Origin: Lachnospiraceae bacterium
GTDB lineage: Bacteria; Bacillota_A; Clostridia; Lachnospirales; Lachnospiraceae
Assembly (NCBI GenBank): GCA_017620055.1
Contig: JAFZRD010000082.1
Location: 1 to 6,035, forward strand
Direction: 5' to 3'
DNA length: 6,035 nucleotides
Shown: positions 1 through 5,721 of the stretch, in pieces
Layout of the letters: each line of letters begins with the position of its first letter
Numbering within the stretch: position 1 is the stretch's first letter
Translations under genes and position numbers: made by a program
The notes under the pieces: generated by a model
What the model saw: the letters and a program-made list of their open reading frames with translations, nothing else
Told to the model about the DNA's origin: nothing
Database searches by the model: none

Positions 1-1
1 C

Positions 2-613
2 GAGGATTTCGATTCGGTTAAGGAGAGACTGTTCATAAAGCTCATCAACAGATCGTCGAACCGTGATTTTCTCGAAGAGGTGCCTTACGAGGAGTACCTG
101 GATCTTGCCATAGTAGCCTATGTGAGGGTCAATGACAGGAAGATCGGCAACGGGATCATCATGGTCAGACACGAGCACTGCCGGATGTGGGGGATCGATC
201 CGGAAACGGTGCTCATGACGGCCAAGAAGAATACACATGATCATGACGGATTCACGATAAGGCATATACTTGATGTTCTCGAATCGATGGGAAATACGTC
301 TCTTGGAAAGAGCAGTTCCGACCGTGATGATTTTCCGATGTATGTTGCCACGAACAGAAAGATGTTAAACGGCGCTTCGGTCCTTACAATGAAGGACAAA
401 CTTATGGAGTATCACAGGGTCATAGGCGGGGACTACTACATAATCCCGAGTTCGGTACATGAGCTGATCCTTCTGGGTCGAACTTCGACGGACAGATCGG
501 TCGATATCAACCGCATGATAAGGGAAGTGAACGAAACCCAGCTCGGGCCCGACGATGTTCTTTCCGATCACGCCTATCTGTACTCGGCGGATGATGGAGT
601 ATTGATATTTTAA
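2..613 (+). CDS. DUF5688-like protein of unknown function, 5' end outside window
   Basis: The reading frame is open from base 2 to the TAA at 611-613, giving 203 visible residues. The GTG at 80 is internal, because the family-like sequence continues upstream of it (for example KERLFIKLINRSSN), so the real start lies before the window. Visible features are an AIVAYVRV strand, a GIIMVRHEHCRMWGID segment, then YVATNRKMLNGASVLTM, a YYIIPSSVHELILL stretch and a VNETQLGPDDVLSDHAYLYS tail. From memory this pattern matches DUF5688, a family found mostly in Lachnospiraceae and often present in many copies per genome. Its function is unknown. No signal peptide, membrane segment or catalytic motif is evident in the visible part. 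The last codons overlap the -35 box of the downstream promoter. No terminator directly follows the stop. The family call is by recognition, not by a search. Confidence 0.75.
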   Translation, partial: EDFDSVKERLFIKLINRSSNRDFLEEVPYEEYLDLAIVAYVRVNDRKIGNGIIMVRHEHCRMWGIDPETVLMTAKKNTHDHDGFTIRHILDVLESMGNTSLGKSSSDRDDFPMYVATNRKMLNGASVLTMKDKLMEYHRVIGGDYYIIPSSVHELILLGRTSTDRSVDINRMIREVNETQLGPDDVLSDHAYLYSADDGVLIF

Positions 614-630
614 GGACCCTATGGTATAGT
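602..630 (+). promoter_or_regulatory. Sigma-A promoter for tRNA-Arg, with extended -10
   Basis: A -35 box TTGATA lies at 602-607 and a -10 box TATAGT at 625-630, separated by exactly 17 bases. A TG at 622-623 gives an extended -10 (TGnTATAGT). The -35 and -10 boxes each match the consensus at five of six positions. Transcription should begin near 636-638, leaving a leader of about 47 bases before the tRNA. The -35 box lies within the last codons of the upstream gene. This is the best promoter in the window and fits a stable RNA gene. Confidence 0.8.
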
Positions 631-644
631 AAAATACGTGTGAA

Positions 645-681
645 ATCGGGTATTTTTGTGCTCTCGCGCAAAATTCCCGAT
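645..681 (+). other. Strong stem-loop in the tRNA-Arg leader
   Basis: The outer helix pairs ATCGGG (645-650) with CCCGAT (676-681). The inner helix pairs TTTTGTGC (654-661) with GCGCAAAA (666-673), including one G-U pair, and closes a TCTC tetraloop (662-665). Between the two helices are a bulged T651, an A652-T675 pair and a T653/T674 mismatch. The structure lies wholly between the predicted transcription start and the tRNA, ending two bases before the tRNA 5' end. No T-run follows it, so it does not look like a terminator in this direction. RNase P would be expected to remove it with the leader. It may insulate tRNA folding or influence processing, but that role is inference. Confidence 0.7.
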
Positions 682-683
682 AT

Positions 684-756
684 GCACTCGTAGCTCAGTG
701 GATAGAGCAGCGGTTTCCGGTGCCGCGTGTCGGGGGTTCGAATCCTCTCGGGTGCA
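684..756 (+). tRNA. tRNA-Arg, anticodon CCG
   Basis: The full cloverleaf can be drawn by hand. The acceptor GCACTCG (684-690) pairs with CGGGTGC (749-755), with one G-U pair. The D stem is GCTC (693-696) with GAGC (705-708). The anticodon stem is GCGGT (710-714) with GCCGC (722-726), around the loop TTCCGGT, which places anticodon CCG at 717-719. The variable loop is GTGTC. The T stem GGGGG (732-736) pairs with CCTCT (744-748) around TTCGAAT. The discriminator base is A756. The gene is 73 bases long and CCA is not encoded, so the CCA end must be added after 3' trimming. The anticodon reads CGG, one of the less used arginine codons in the neighbouring genes, where AGA, AGG and CGT are common. 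Confidence 0.97.
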
Positions 757-760
757 TTGG

Positions 761-778
761 TCTTCCGCATCTTCCGCA
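761..778 (+). repeat. Two tandem copies of a 9-base unit after the tRNA
   Basis: TCTTCCGCA occurs at 761-769 and again at 770-778, directly joined, four bases after the tRNA discriminator. The repeat lies in the 46-base spacer between the tRNA and the next start codon. It may be a slippage duplication. No match to the tRNA 3' end that would suggest an attachment site was seen. Confidence 0.8.
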
Positions 779-802
779 AAGAAACTGAAGAGGTTTGTAT
801 TT

Positions 803-2005
803 ATGGCTAGAAGAGGTTTAAAGGAGTATATCACGAGAAATTACCGCTATTTCATAATAGGCGGTTTGTTTATAGCGCTTGTTGTCGTGCTCATCGTTGT
901 ATGGAGCAGAAGTTCGCATAAAGATGACAGTGATGAGGATACAGCGTCGACCATCCCCGAACTTGAGACGACGGTCGAGGTTCCGAAGGACAAGTACGAG
1001 GAGAACGCATATGCGGATGTCAACTCGCTCGTTTCTTCGTATCTTGGTGCTATGAGTACGGGTGATACCGTTACGATGGCATCCCTGTCGTCATCACTTT
1101 CGGATGACATGAAGGCGTTCTACGAAGCGCAGGCAAAATATGTCGGCAATTACACCGATTACAACGTATACACCAAGAAGGGTCCGGCAGAGAACTCGTA
1201 TTTCCTGCTCGCGACATATGACCTTCTGATAAACGGACAGACGACACCGCTTCCGGCACTCATATCTCTGTATGTGTGCAGGAACGATTCGGGTTCGCTT
1301 TACATCAATTCGGAGAGTCTTACGGCCGATGAGGAAGCATATATTCTTGAACTTGTTGCGCAGAAGGATTTTGCCGAGCTGATCAACAAGATCGAACTTG
1401 ATTACAATTCGGCGCTTGAATCCGATCCGGCGCTTGCACAGGCTGCAAGCTCCCTCAAGGATGAGATCAACAAGGATGCCCAGGAGATACTTTCCGCCAA
1501 GCAGCAGAAGGATCTCGAGGAGGCAGCGGAAGCAGAGGCGGCAGCACAGGCTGAAGCACAGGCTGCATCAGCAAGCCAGGTCAAATGTACAAGCGATAAC
1601 GTCAATATCCGCGCATCGGCAAGTACCGATTCCGAGAGCATCGGCAAGACGAAGACCGGCGATGTTTATACCAGATACGAGAAGATGGAGAACGGCTGGA
1701 GTAAGATAGACTATAACGGCAAAGAGGCTTATATCAAGAGTGAGTTCCTCGAGCCCGTCGAAGAGTCTTCATCCGAAGGCGGAGAGAGCGAGGGCGCTTC
1801 ATCCGCTGCATCCAATCTCAAGCCGGGTGACAAGATCACCGTCAAGGAAAACGTCAATGTGCGCAAATCCGCATCCGAGACAGGAGAGAAGATCTCAACG
1901 GCCTACAGAGGAGAGCAGTTCGAACTCATCGAGCTTTCAGGCGGATGGTGCAAGATCAAATACAAAGGTGAGGAAGCATACGTTAAAGCTGATTATGTAG
2001 AGTAG
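803..2005 (+). CDS. Membrane-anchored extracellular protein with two bacterial SH3 domains
   Basis: The product is 400 residues. A short basic cytoplasmic N-terminus (1-17) is followed by one membrane helix (about 18-34, IIGGLFIALVVVLIVVW), so the rest should face outward with the helix as an uncleaved anchor. An acidic Ser/Thr linker (about 38-66) leads to a globular region (about 67-205) of unrecognised fold, perhaps NTF2-like. Next come an Ala/Glu/Gln-rich helical linker (about 230-258), SH3b domain 1 (about 261-316, NVNIRASAS to YIKSEFLE), a Ser/Gly/Glu linker (317-339) and SH3b domain 2 (about 344-400, NVNVRKSAS to YVKADYVE). SH3b domains commonly bind cell-wall peptides, so a wall-associated role is likely. 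No peptidase or amidase domain is present. The ATG at 803 was chosen because AAGAGG (788-793) sits nine bases upstream and the frame further upstream runs through the tRNA. The gene is probably read through from the tRNA promoter. Confidence 0.9.
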   Translation: MARRGLKEYITRNYRYFIIGGLFIALVVVLIVVWSRSSHKDDSDEDTASTIPELETTVEVPKDKYEENAYADVNSLVSSYLGAMSTGDTVTMASLSSSLSDDMKAFYEAQAKYVGNYTDYNVYTKKGPAENSYFLLATYDLLINGQTTPLPALISLYVCRNDSGSLYINSESLTADEEAYILELVAQKDFAELINKIELDYNSALESDPALAQAASSLKDEINKDAQEILSAKQQKDLEEAAEAEAAAQAEAQAASASQVKCTSDNVNIRASASTDSESIGKTKTGDVYTRYEKMENGWSKIDYNGKEAYIKSEFLEPVEESSSEGGESEGASSAASNLKPGDKITVKENVNVRKSASETGEKISTAYRGEQFELIELSGGWCKIKYKGEEAYVKADYVE

Positions 2006-2028
2006 ACGTTATGCGGCGATAAGTGATC

Positions 2029-2065
2029 AAAGCCCCGTAAACATCGGTTTATGGGGCTTTAGTTT
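2029..2065 (+). terminator. Rho-independent terminator-like hairpin after the SH3 gene
   Basis: AAAGCCCCGTAAAC (2029-2042) pairs with GTTTATGGGGCTTT (2047-2060), a 14-bp stem with a single G-U pair and an ATCG tetraloop. The following tract is short and interrupted (CTTTAGTTT), so termination may be incomplete. The hairpin begins 23 bases after the SH3 gene stop and ends 20 bases before the rluF start codon. It probably ends the tRNA-Arg/SH3 transcript. Because it is so close to rluF it may also act as an attenuator. Confidence 0.8.
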
Positions 2066-2080
2066 CAAGTCGGGGACGGT

Positions 2081-2809
2081 ATGGACGAAGGAACAAGGAT
2101 AAACAAATATCTGGCCGAAGCGGGGGTGTGTTCCAGACGCGAGGCTGACAAGCTCGTTGAGGCCGGGAAGGTGCTGATAAACGGAGCGGTTGCGACAAAC
2201 GGCTCAAAAGTGTCCGGGGCGGATGAAGTGAGCGTATCGGGAAAGAAGATATCCGGTCCCGAGGCCAAGGCCTACCTTGCATTCTATAAGCCCGCCGGTA
2301 TAGTATGTACCGCCGAGAAGCGTGAAGAGAACAACATAATGGATTTCATACGTTATCCGGTCAGGGTAACGTACTGCGGAAGACTTGATAAGGATTCGGA
2401 AGGACTGCTCCTTCTGTCAAATGACGGTGACCTCATGCAGCTTCTGATGCGCGGGGCGAACGGTCATGAGAGGGAATATCTCGTCAGGGTCAACAAACCG
2501 CTTACGGATGAGTTCATCTCATCTATGGAAAAAGGTGTATTTCTCCCGGATCTGGGCGTTACGACGAAGAAATGTTCGGTACGCAAAATATCGGACGTGA
2601 CGTTTACGATAACCCTGCGGCAGGGACTCAACAGGCAGATAAGAAGGATGTGCCGTGCGTTTGACTATCATGTCAGATTCCTAAAGCGCGTCCGAATCGA
2701 GAACATACAGCTCGGGGATATGGAGCCGGGCTCTTACAGGGAACTTGAGAAGGAAGAACTGGCGGAGCTTAAAAGGAGAGTATATGGACAGATCCGCAAG
2801 AATTCATGA
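2081..2809 (+). CDS. rluF: 23S rRNA pseudouridine synthase, RluF type (RsuA/RluB/RluF family)
   Basis: The product is 242 residues, normal for this family. An N-terminal S4 RNA-binding domain (about 4-52, RINKYLAEAGVCSRREAD) precedes the pseudouridine synthase domain (about 64-225). The catalytic motif GRLDKDSEGLLLLSNDGDL spans 100-118, with Asp103 as the expected nucleophile on the target uridine. The later segments HEREYLV, VTTKKC and GLNRQIRRMC (182-191), together with NIMDFI (85-90), resemble E. coli RluF (U2604 of 23S rRNA) more than RsuA or RluB, although target specificity in this lineage is inference. The ATG at 2081 has a weak upstream purine run (GGGGA, 2072-2076), and the S4 domain begins immediately after it. 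The 3' end overlaps ligA by 26 bases and contains the ligA ribosome binding site, which indicates co-transcription. No convincing promoter was found between the upstream gene and this start. Confidence 0.9.
   Translation: MDEGTRINKYLAEAGVCSRREADKLVEAGKVLINGAVATNGSKVSGADEVSVSGKKISGPEAKAYLAFYKPAGIVCTAEKREENNIMDFIRYPVRVTYCGRLDKDSEGLLLLSNDGDLMQLLMRGANGHEREYLVRVNKPLTDEFISSMEKGVFLPDLGVTTKKCSVRKISDVTFTITLRQGLNRQIRRMCRAFDYHVRFLKRVRIENIQLGDMEPGSYRELEKEELAELKRRVYGQIRKNS
2774..2778 (+). promoter_or_regulatory. Ribosome binding site of ligA inside rluF
   Basis: AGGAG lies five bases before ATG 2784, inside the last codons of rluF. It decides the ligA start: an in-frame ATG at 2745 has no comparable site, and the 13 residues it would add do not resemble a LigA N-terminus. 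The nested arrangement favours translational coupling between rluF and ligA. Confidence 0.8.
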
Positions 2810-4742
2810 ACTGGTCGGGATATTAAATGACGCGTCCCGGGCATATTATGCCGAAGACCGGGAAGTGATGAGCAATTTCGAATATGACAGGCTCTATGAC
2901 GAGCTTGTATCGCTCGAGAAGGAAACGGGTATTGTTCTTGCCAACAGTCCGACACAGTCGGTAGGTTACGAATCGGTTGCCGAGCTTCCGAAGGAGAGAC
3001 ATGCGTCACCGATGCTGTCGCTTGATAAGACAAAAGACAGGGAAGCTCTCAGGGATTGGCTGAACGGTCAGGAAGCACTTCTGTCATGGAAACTGGACGG
3101 ACTGACGATCGTTCTGACTTACGAAAACGGACAGCTTATAAAAGCCGTAACAAGAGGCAACGGCGAGATCGGCGAAGTGATCACGGCCAATGCGAAGACA
3201 TTCGTAAACCTCCCTGCATCGATACCTTATAAAGGCACCCTTATCCTAAGGGGTGAAGCAGTCATCGGTTATAAGGATTTCGAGAAGATCAACGAGTCGA
3301 TCCCGGAGGCGGACGGCAAATACAAGAACCCGAGAAATCTTTGTTCCGGCTCCGTACGCCAGCTCTCAAGTGCCGTTACGGCGAAGAGGCACGTCAGGTT
3401 TTATGCGTTTAATCTTGTAAGCGCCGACGGAGTTGATTTTCATAACGCAAGATCCGCACAGTTTGATTTTCTTAAGGAACAGGGATTCGAGACGGTTGAA
3501 TACCATAAGGTCACTCCGGATACGATACTTGACAGGATCGCGTACTTTGCTTCGGCGATAGAGGATAATGACATTCCGTCCGACGGACTTGTGCTGACAC
3601 TTAACGATCTTGCTTATTCGGCATCGCTCGGAAGGACCGCCAAGTTCCCGCGCGATTCGATAGCGTTCAAATGGGCCGATGAAGTGAGGGAGACAAAGCT
3701 TCTGGAGATAGAGTGGAGCCCGTCGAGGACAGGACTCATTAATCCGGTGGCGGTGTTCGAGCCGGTCGAACTAGAAGGCACAACGGTATCAAGAGCCAGC
3801 GTTCATAACCTGAGCGTTATTGAGTCACTCGGACTCGGTATCGGGGATACGATCACAGTCTACAAAGCCAATATGATCATACCGCAGATCGCCGATAACC
3901 TGACGAGAAGCGGAGATCTTCACATACCCGACAAGTGTCCGGCATGCGGCGGCAGTGCGGTTGTCATGAATGATAATGATACCAAGACACTCGTGTGCAC
4001 GAACAAAGACTGCAGCGCCAAGAAGATCAAGAGCTTCACTCTGTTCGTCAGCCGCGATGCGATGCAGATCGACGGCATGAGCGAAGCGACTCTCGAGAAG
4101 TTCATCGCAAGAGGCATGATACGTGAATTTGCCGATATATACAAGCTCGGCAGGTTCCGTGAAGAGATATGTGCGATGGACGGTTTCGGGGTAAAATCAT
4201 TCGAGAACATGACCGACAGTATAGAAAAGAGCCGCACGACAACTCTTGTCCGGGTGATATACAGCCTCGGAATCCCGAATGTCGGACTGTCGAACGCGAA
4301 GGTCCTGTGCAGGCATTTCGATCATGACCCTGAGCGCATCAGACATGCCGATGTATCAGAACTGTCTGCGATTGACGGGATCGGAGAAGTTATAGCAAAG
4401 AGTATCGCGGACTTCTTTGAGGATGAGAAGAACTCACGTGTGCTCGATGATCTGCTTGAGTGCTTGACTCTTGAAAAGCCTGAGATATCTGAAGAAGGAT
4501 CGAAGCTTTCGGGTAAGACGTTCGTAATAACGGGGTCTCTACACAATTATGCTAGCCGTAATGAGCTTAAGGATATTATAGAGAGCATGGGAGGCAAGGT
4601 CGCGGGGAGTGTCAGCGGCAACACGACATGCCTTATCAACAACGACGTGACTTCGAATTCATCGAAGAACAAAAAAGCCAAAGAACTCGGGGTGGCGATA
4701 ATCTCCGAGGATGATTTTATAAAGGAATATCTTAACGGATGA
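2784..4742 (+). CDS. ligA: NAD+-dependent DNA ligase LigA, divergent Clostridia-type
   Basis: The product is 652 residues, near the usual 670. It seals DNA nicks in replication and repair using NAD+. Domains in order: NMN-binding domain Ia (about 1-62, YYAED, FEYDRL, SPTQ), adenylation domain (about 63-300), OB fold (about 303-375, RTGLINPVAVFEPVELEGTT), Cys4 zinc finger (Cys385, 388, 405, 410), helix-hairpin-helix region (about 425-560) and BRCT (about 575-652, LSGKTFVITGSL). The nucleophile is Lys103 in KLDG. Also kept are Glu131, Glu158 (RGE), Asp267 and Lys296 (AFKW). Compared with E. coli LigA from memory, several conserved residues differ: Ser101 for Glu113, Asn126 for Asp138, Val132 for Asp144, Thr272 for motif IV Lys290, and Asn31 for Asp32. 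The start is ATG 2784, because AGGAG (2774-2778) precedes it by five bases and the 13 codons upstream look non-native. It overlaps rluF and is followed by metA after 12 bases. Confidence 0.93.
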   Translation: MDRSARIHELVGILNDASRAYYAEDREVMSNFEYDRLYDELVSLEKETGIVLANSPTQSVGYESVAELPKERHASPMLSLDKTKDREALRDWLNGQEALLSWKLDGLTIVLTYENGQLIKAVTRGNGEIGEVITANAKTFVNLPASIPYKGTLILRGEAVIGYKDFEKINESIPEADGKYKNPRNLCSGSVRQLSSAVTAKRHVRFYAFNLVSADGVDFHNARSAQFDFLKEQGFETVEYHKVTPDTILDRIAYFASAIEDNDIPSDGLVLTLNDLAYSASLGRTAKFPRDSIAFKWADEVRETKLLEIEWSPSRTGLINPVAVFEPVELEGTTVSRASVHNLSVIESLGLGIGDTITVYKANMIIPQIADNLTRSGDLHIPDKCPACGGSAVVMNDNDTKTLVCTNKDCSAKKIKSFTLFVSRDAMQIDGMSEATLEKFIARGMIREFADIYKLGRFREEICAMDGFGVKSFENMTDSIEKSRTTTLVRVIYSLGIPNVGLSNAKVLCRHFDHDPERIRHADVSELSAIDGIGEVIAKSIADFFEDEKNSRVLDDLLECLTLEKPEISEEGSKLSGKTFVITGSLHNYASRNELKDIIESMGGKVAGSVSGNTTCLINNDVTSNSSKNKKAKELGVAIISEDDFIKEYLNG

Positions 4743-4754
4743 AGGAGTAGTAAA

Positions 4755-5687
4755 ATGCCGATCAAGATCCAGGATTCACTGCCGGCACAGGCGATACTTG
4801 AAAATGAGAACATATTCGTGATGACGGAATTCAGGGCGATGCATCAGGACATCCGTCCGCTGAACGTTCTGATCCTCAACCTGATGCCGACGAAGGAAGT
4901 GACGGAAACGCAGCTTTTAAGAAAGCTTTCCAATTCACCTCTCCAGGTGAACATCGAACTGCTGCAGACGGCCAGCTACACGCCGACGCACGTGGATGTA
5001 ACACACCTTGACAGTTTCTATACGACGTTCGATAAAGTACGTGACCGGAAGTTTGACGGAATGATAATAACCGGGGCACCGCTCGAGCATGTTAAATACG
5101 AGGATGTGGCATACTGGGACGAGCTGTGCGCGATAATGAAATGGTCCGAGAAGCACGTTCACTGCACGTATTATCTGTGCTGGGGAGCATATGCGGCGCT
5201 TTATTATTTCTACGGTATAAAGCACAAGTTCTATGATAAGAAGCTGTCGGGCATATATGAGCATAAAGTCCTGAAGCCGACATCACCTCTCTTCAGGGGA
5301 TTTGACGATGTATTTCATGCACCGCAGTCAAGGGAGATATATGTTACACACGAACAGATACTTTCGGTACCGGGACTCGAACTCATGGCCGATTCCGATG
5401 AGGCCGGGGTGACGATAGTCAAGACCGAGGATTCAAAGAAGTTCTTTGTAACGTGCCATGCCGAATATGATTCGGATACGCTTGCGAACGAGTATAACAG
5501 GGATCTTGCCAAGGGACTAGATCCCGAGATACCGAAGAACTATTTCCCGGATGATGATCCGTCAAAACCGCCGGTCGTCAACTGGAGATCGACGGGACAG
5601 CTCCTATATACAAACTGGCTCAATTATTACGTATATCAGTCGGTTCCTTACGATATAGAAGAGATCGGCGGCAAAGAAGACAGGTAA
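4755..5687 (+). CDS. metA: Homoserine O-acyltransferase MetA, predicted acetyl-CoA specific
   Basis: The product is 310 residues, full length for the MetA (class I glutamine amidotransferase-like) family, and acts in the cytoplasm. It activates homoserine by O-acylation, the first committed step of methionine synthesis. The N-terminus MPIKIQDSLPA and the block RPLNVLILNLMP (34-45) are typical. The catalytic Cys142 lies in YLCWGAYAAL, and His235 and Glu237 in CHAEYD complete the expected catalytic set. WRSTGQLLYTNWLNYYVYQ (278-296) is the family's C-terminal signature. Residue 111, in TGAPLEHV, is Glu. Published work on Bacillus cereus and E. coli MetA links Glu111 to acetyl-CoA and Gly111 to succinyl-CoA, so this is probably a homoserine O-acetyltransferase despite the usual succinyltransferase label. 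AAGGAG (4742-4747) lies seven bases before the ATG and overlaps the ligA stop codon. No SAM riboswitch or T-box precedes it. Confidence 0.96.
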   Translation: MPIKIQDSLPAQAILENENIFVMTEFRAMHQDIRPLNVLILNLMPTKEVTETQLLRKLSNSPLQVNIELLQTASYTPTHVDVTHLDSFYTTFDKVRDRKFDGMIITGAPLEHVKYEDVAYWDELCAIMKWSEKHVHCTYYLCWGAYAALYYFYGIKHKFYDKKLSGIYEHKVLKPTSPLFRGFDDVFHAPQSREIYVTHEQILSVPGLELMADSDEAGVTIVKTEDSKKFFVTCHAEYDSDTLANEYNRDLAKGLDPEIPKNYFPDDDPSKPPVVNWRSTGQLLYTNWLNYYVYQSVPYDIEEIGGKEDR

Positions 5688-5706
5688 CGATATCACATTT
5701 AAGAAC

Positions 5707-5713
5707 AAGGAGG
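5707..5713 (+). promoter_or_regulatory. Strong ribosome binding site of the desulfoferrodoxin gene
   Basis: AAGGAGG is a near-full match to the anti-Shine-Dalgarno sequence, eight bases before the ATG at 5722. It is the strongest ribosome binding site in the window and suggests high expression of the superoxide reductase relative to its neighbours. No separate promoter could be supported in the 34-base gap. Confidence 0.8.
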
Positions 5714-5721
5714 AAGGCATT

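Noticed and set aside
684..778. tRNA 3' end as an integration (attachment) site
   Set aside because: No second copy of the tRNA 3' sequence, integrase gene or mobile gene was seen in the window.
656..802. N-terminal extension of the SH3 protein frame starting upstream of the tRNA
   Set aside because: The frame runs straight through the tRNA-Arg gene. The ATG at 803 has a ribosome binding site and is followed directly by a basic stretch and membrane helix.
847..1110. Minus-strand frames throughout the window
   Set aside because: All lie opposite well-supported + strand genes, with low-complexity or unrecognisable products.
1436..1565. Repeated GCACAGGCTG (1436, 1544, 1556) as a DNA repeat element
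   Set aside because: The copies fall in codons for Ala/Gln-rich protein segments and are best explained by amino acid composition.
1398..1709. Arg-rich reading frame inside the SH3 gene
   Set aside because: It is a frame shadow of the Ala/Glu-rich coding region, with no ribosome binding site or recognisable protein.
2006..2080. SAM riboswitch or T-box controlling metA
   Set aside because: The leader is only 75 bases, has one simple hairpin and shows no conserved riboswitch or T-box motifs. The metA gap itself is 12 bases.
2745..2783. Upstream in-frame ATG for ligA
   Set aside because: The extra 13 residues do not resemble a ligase N-terminus and lie inside rluF, and the ATG at 2784 has a clear AGGAG.
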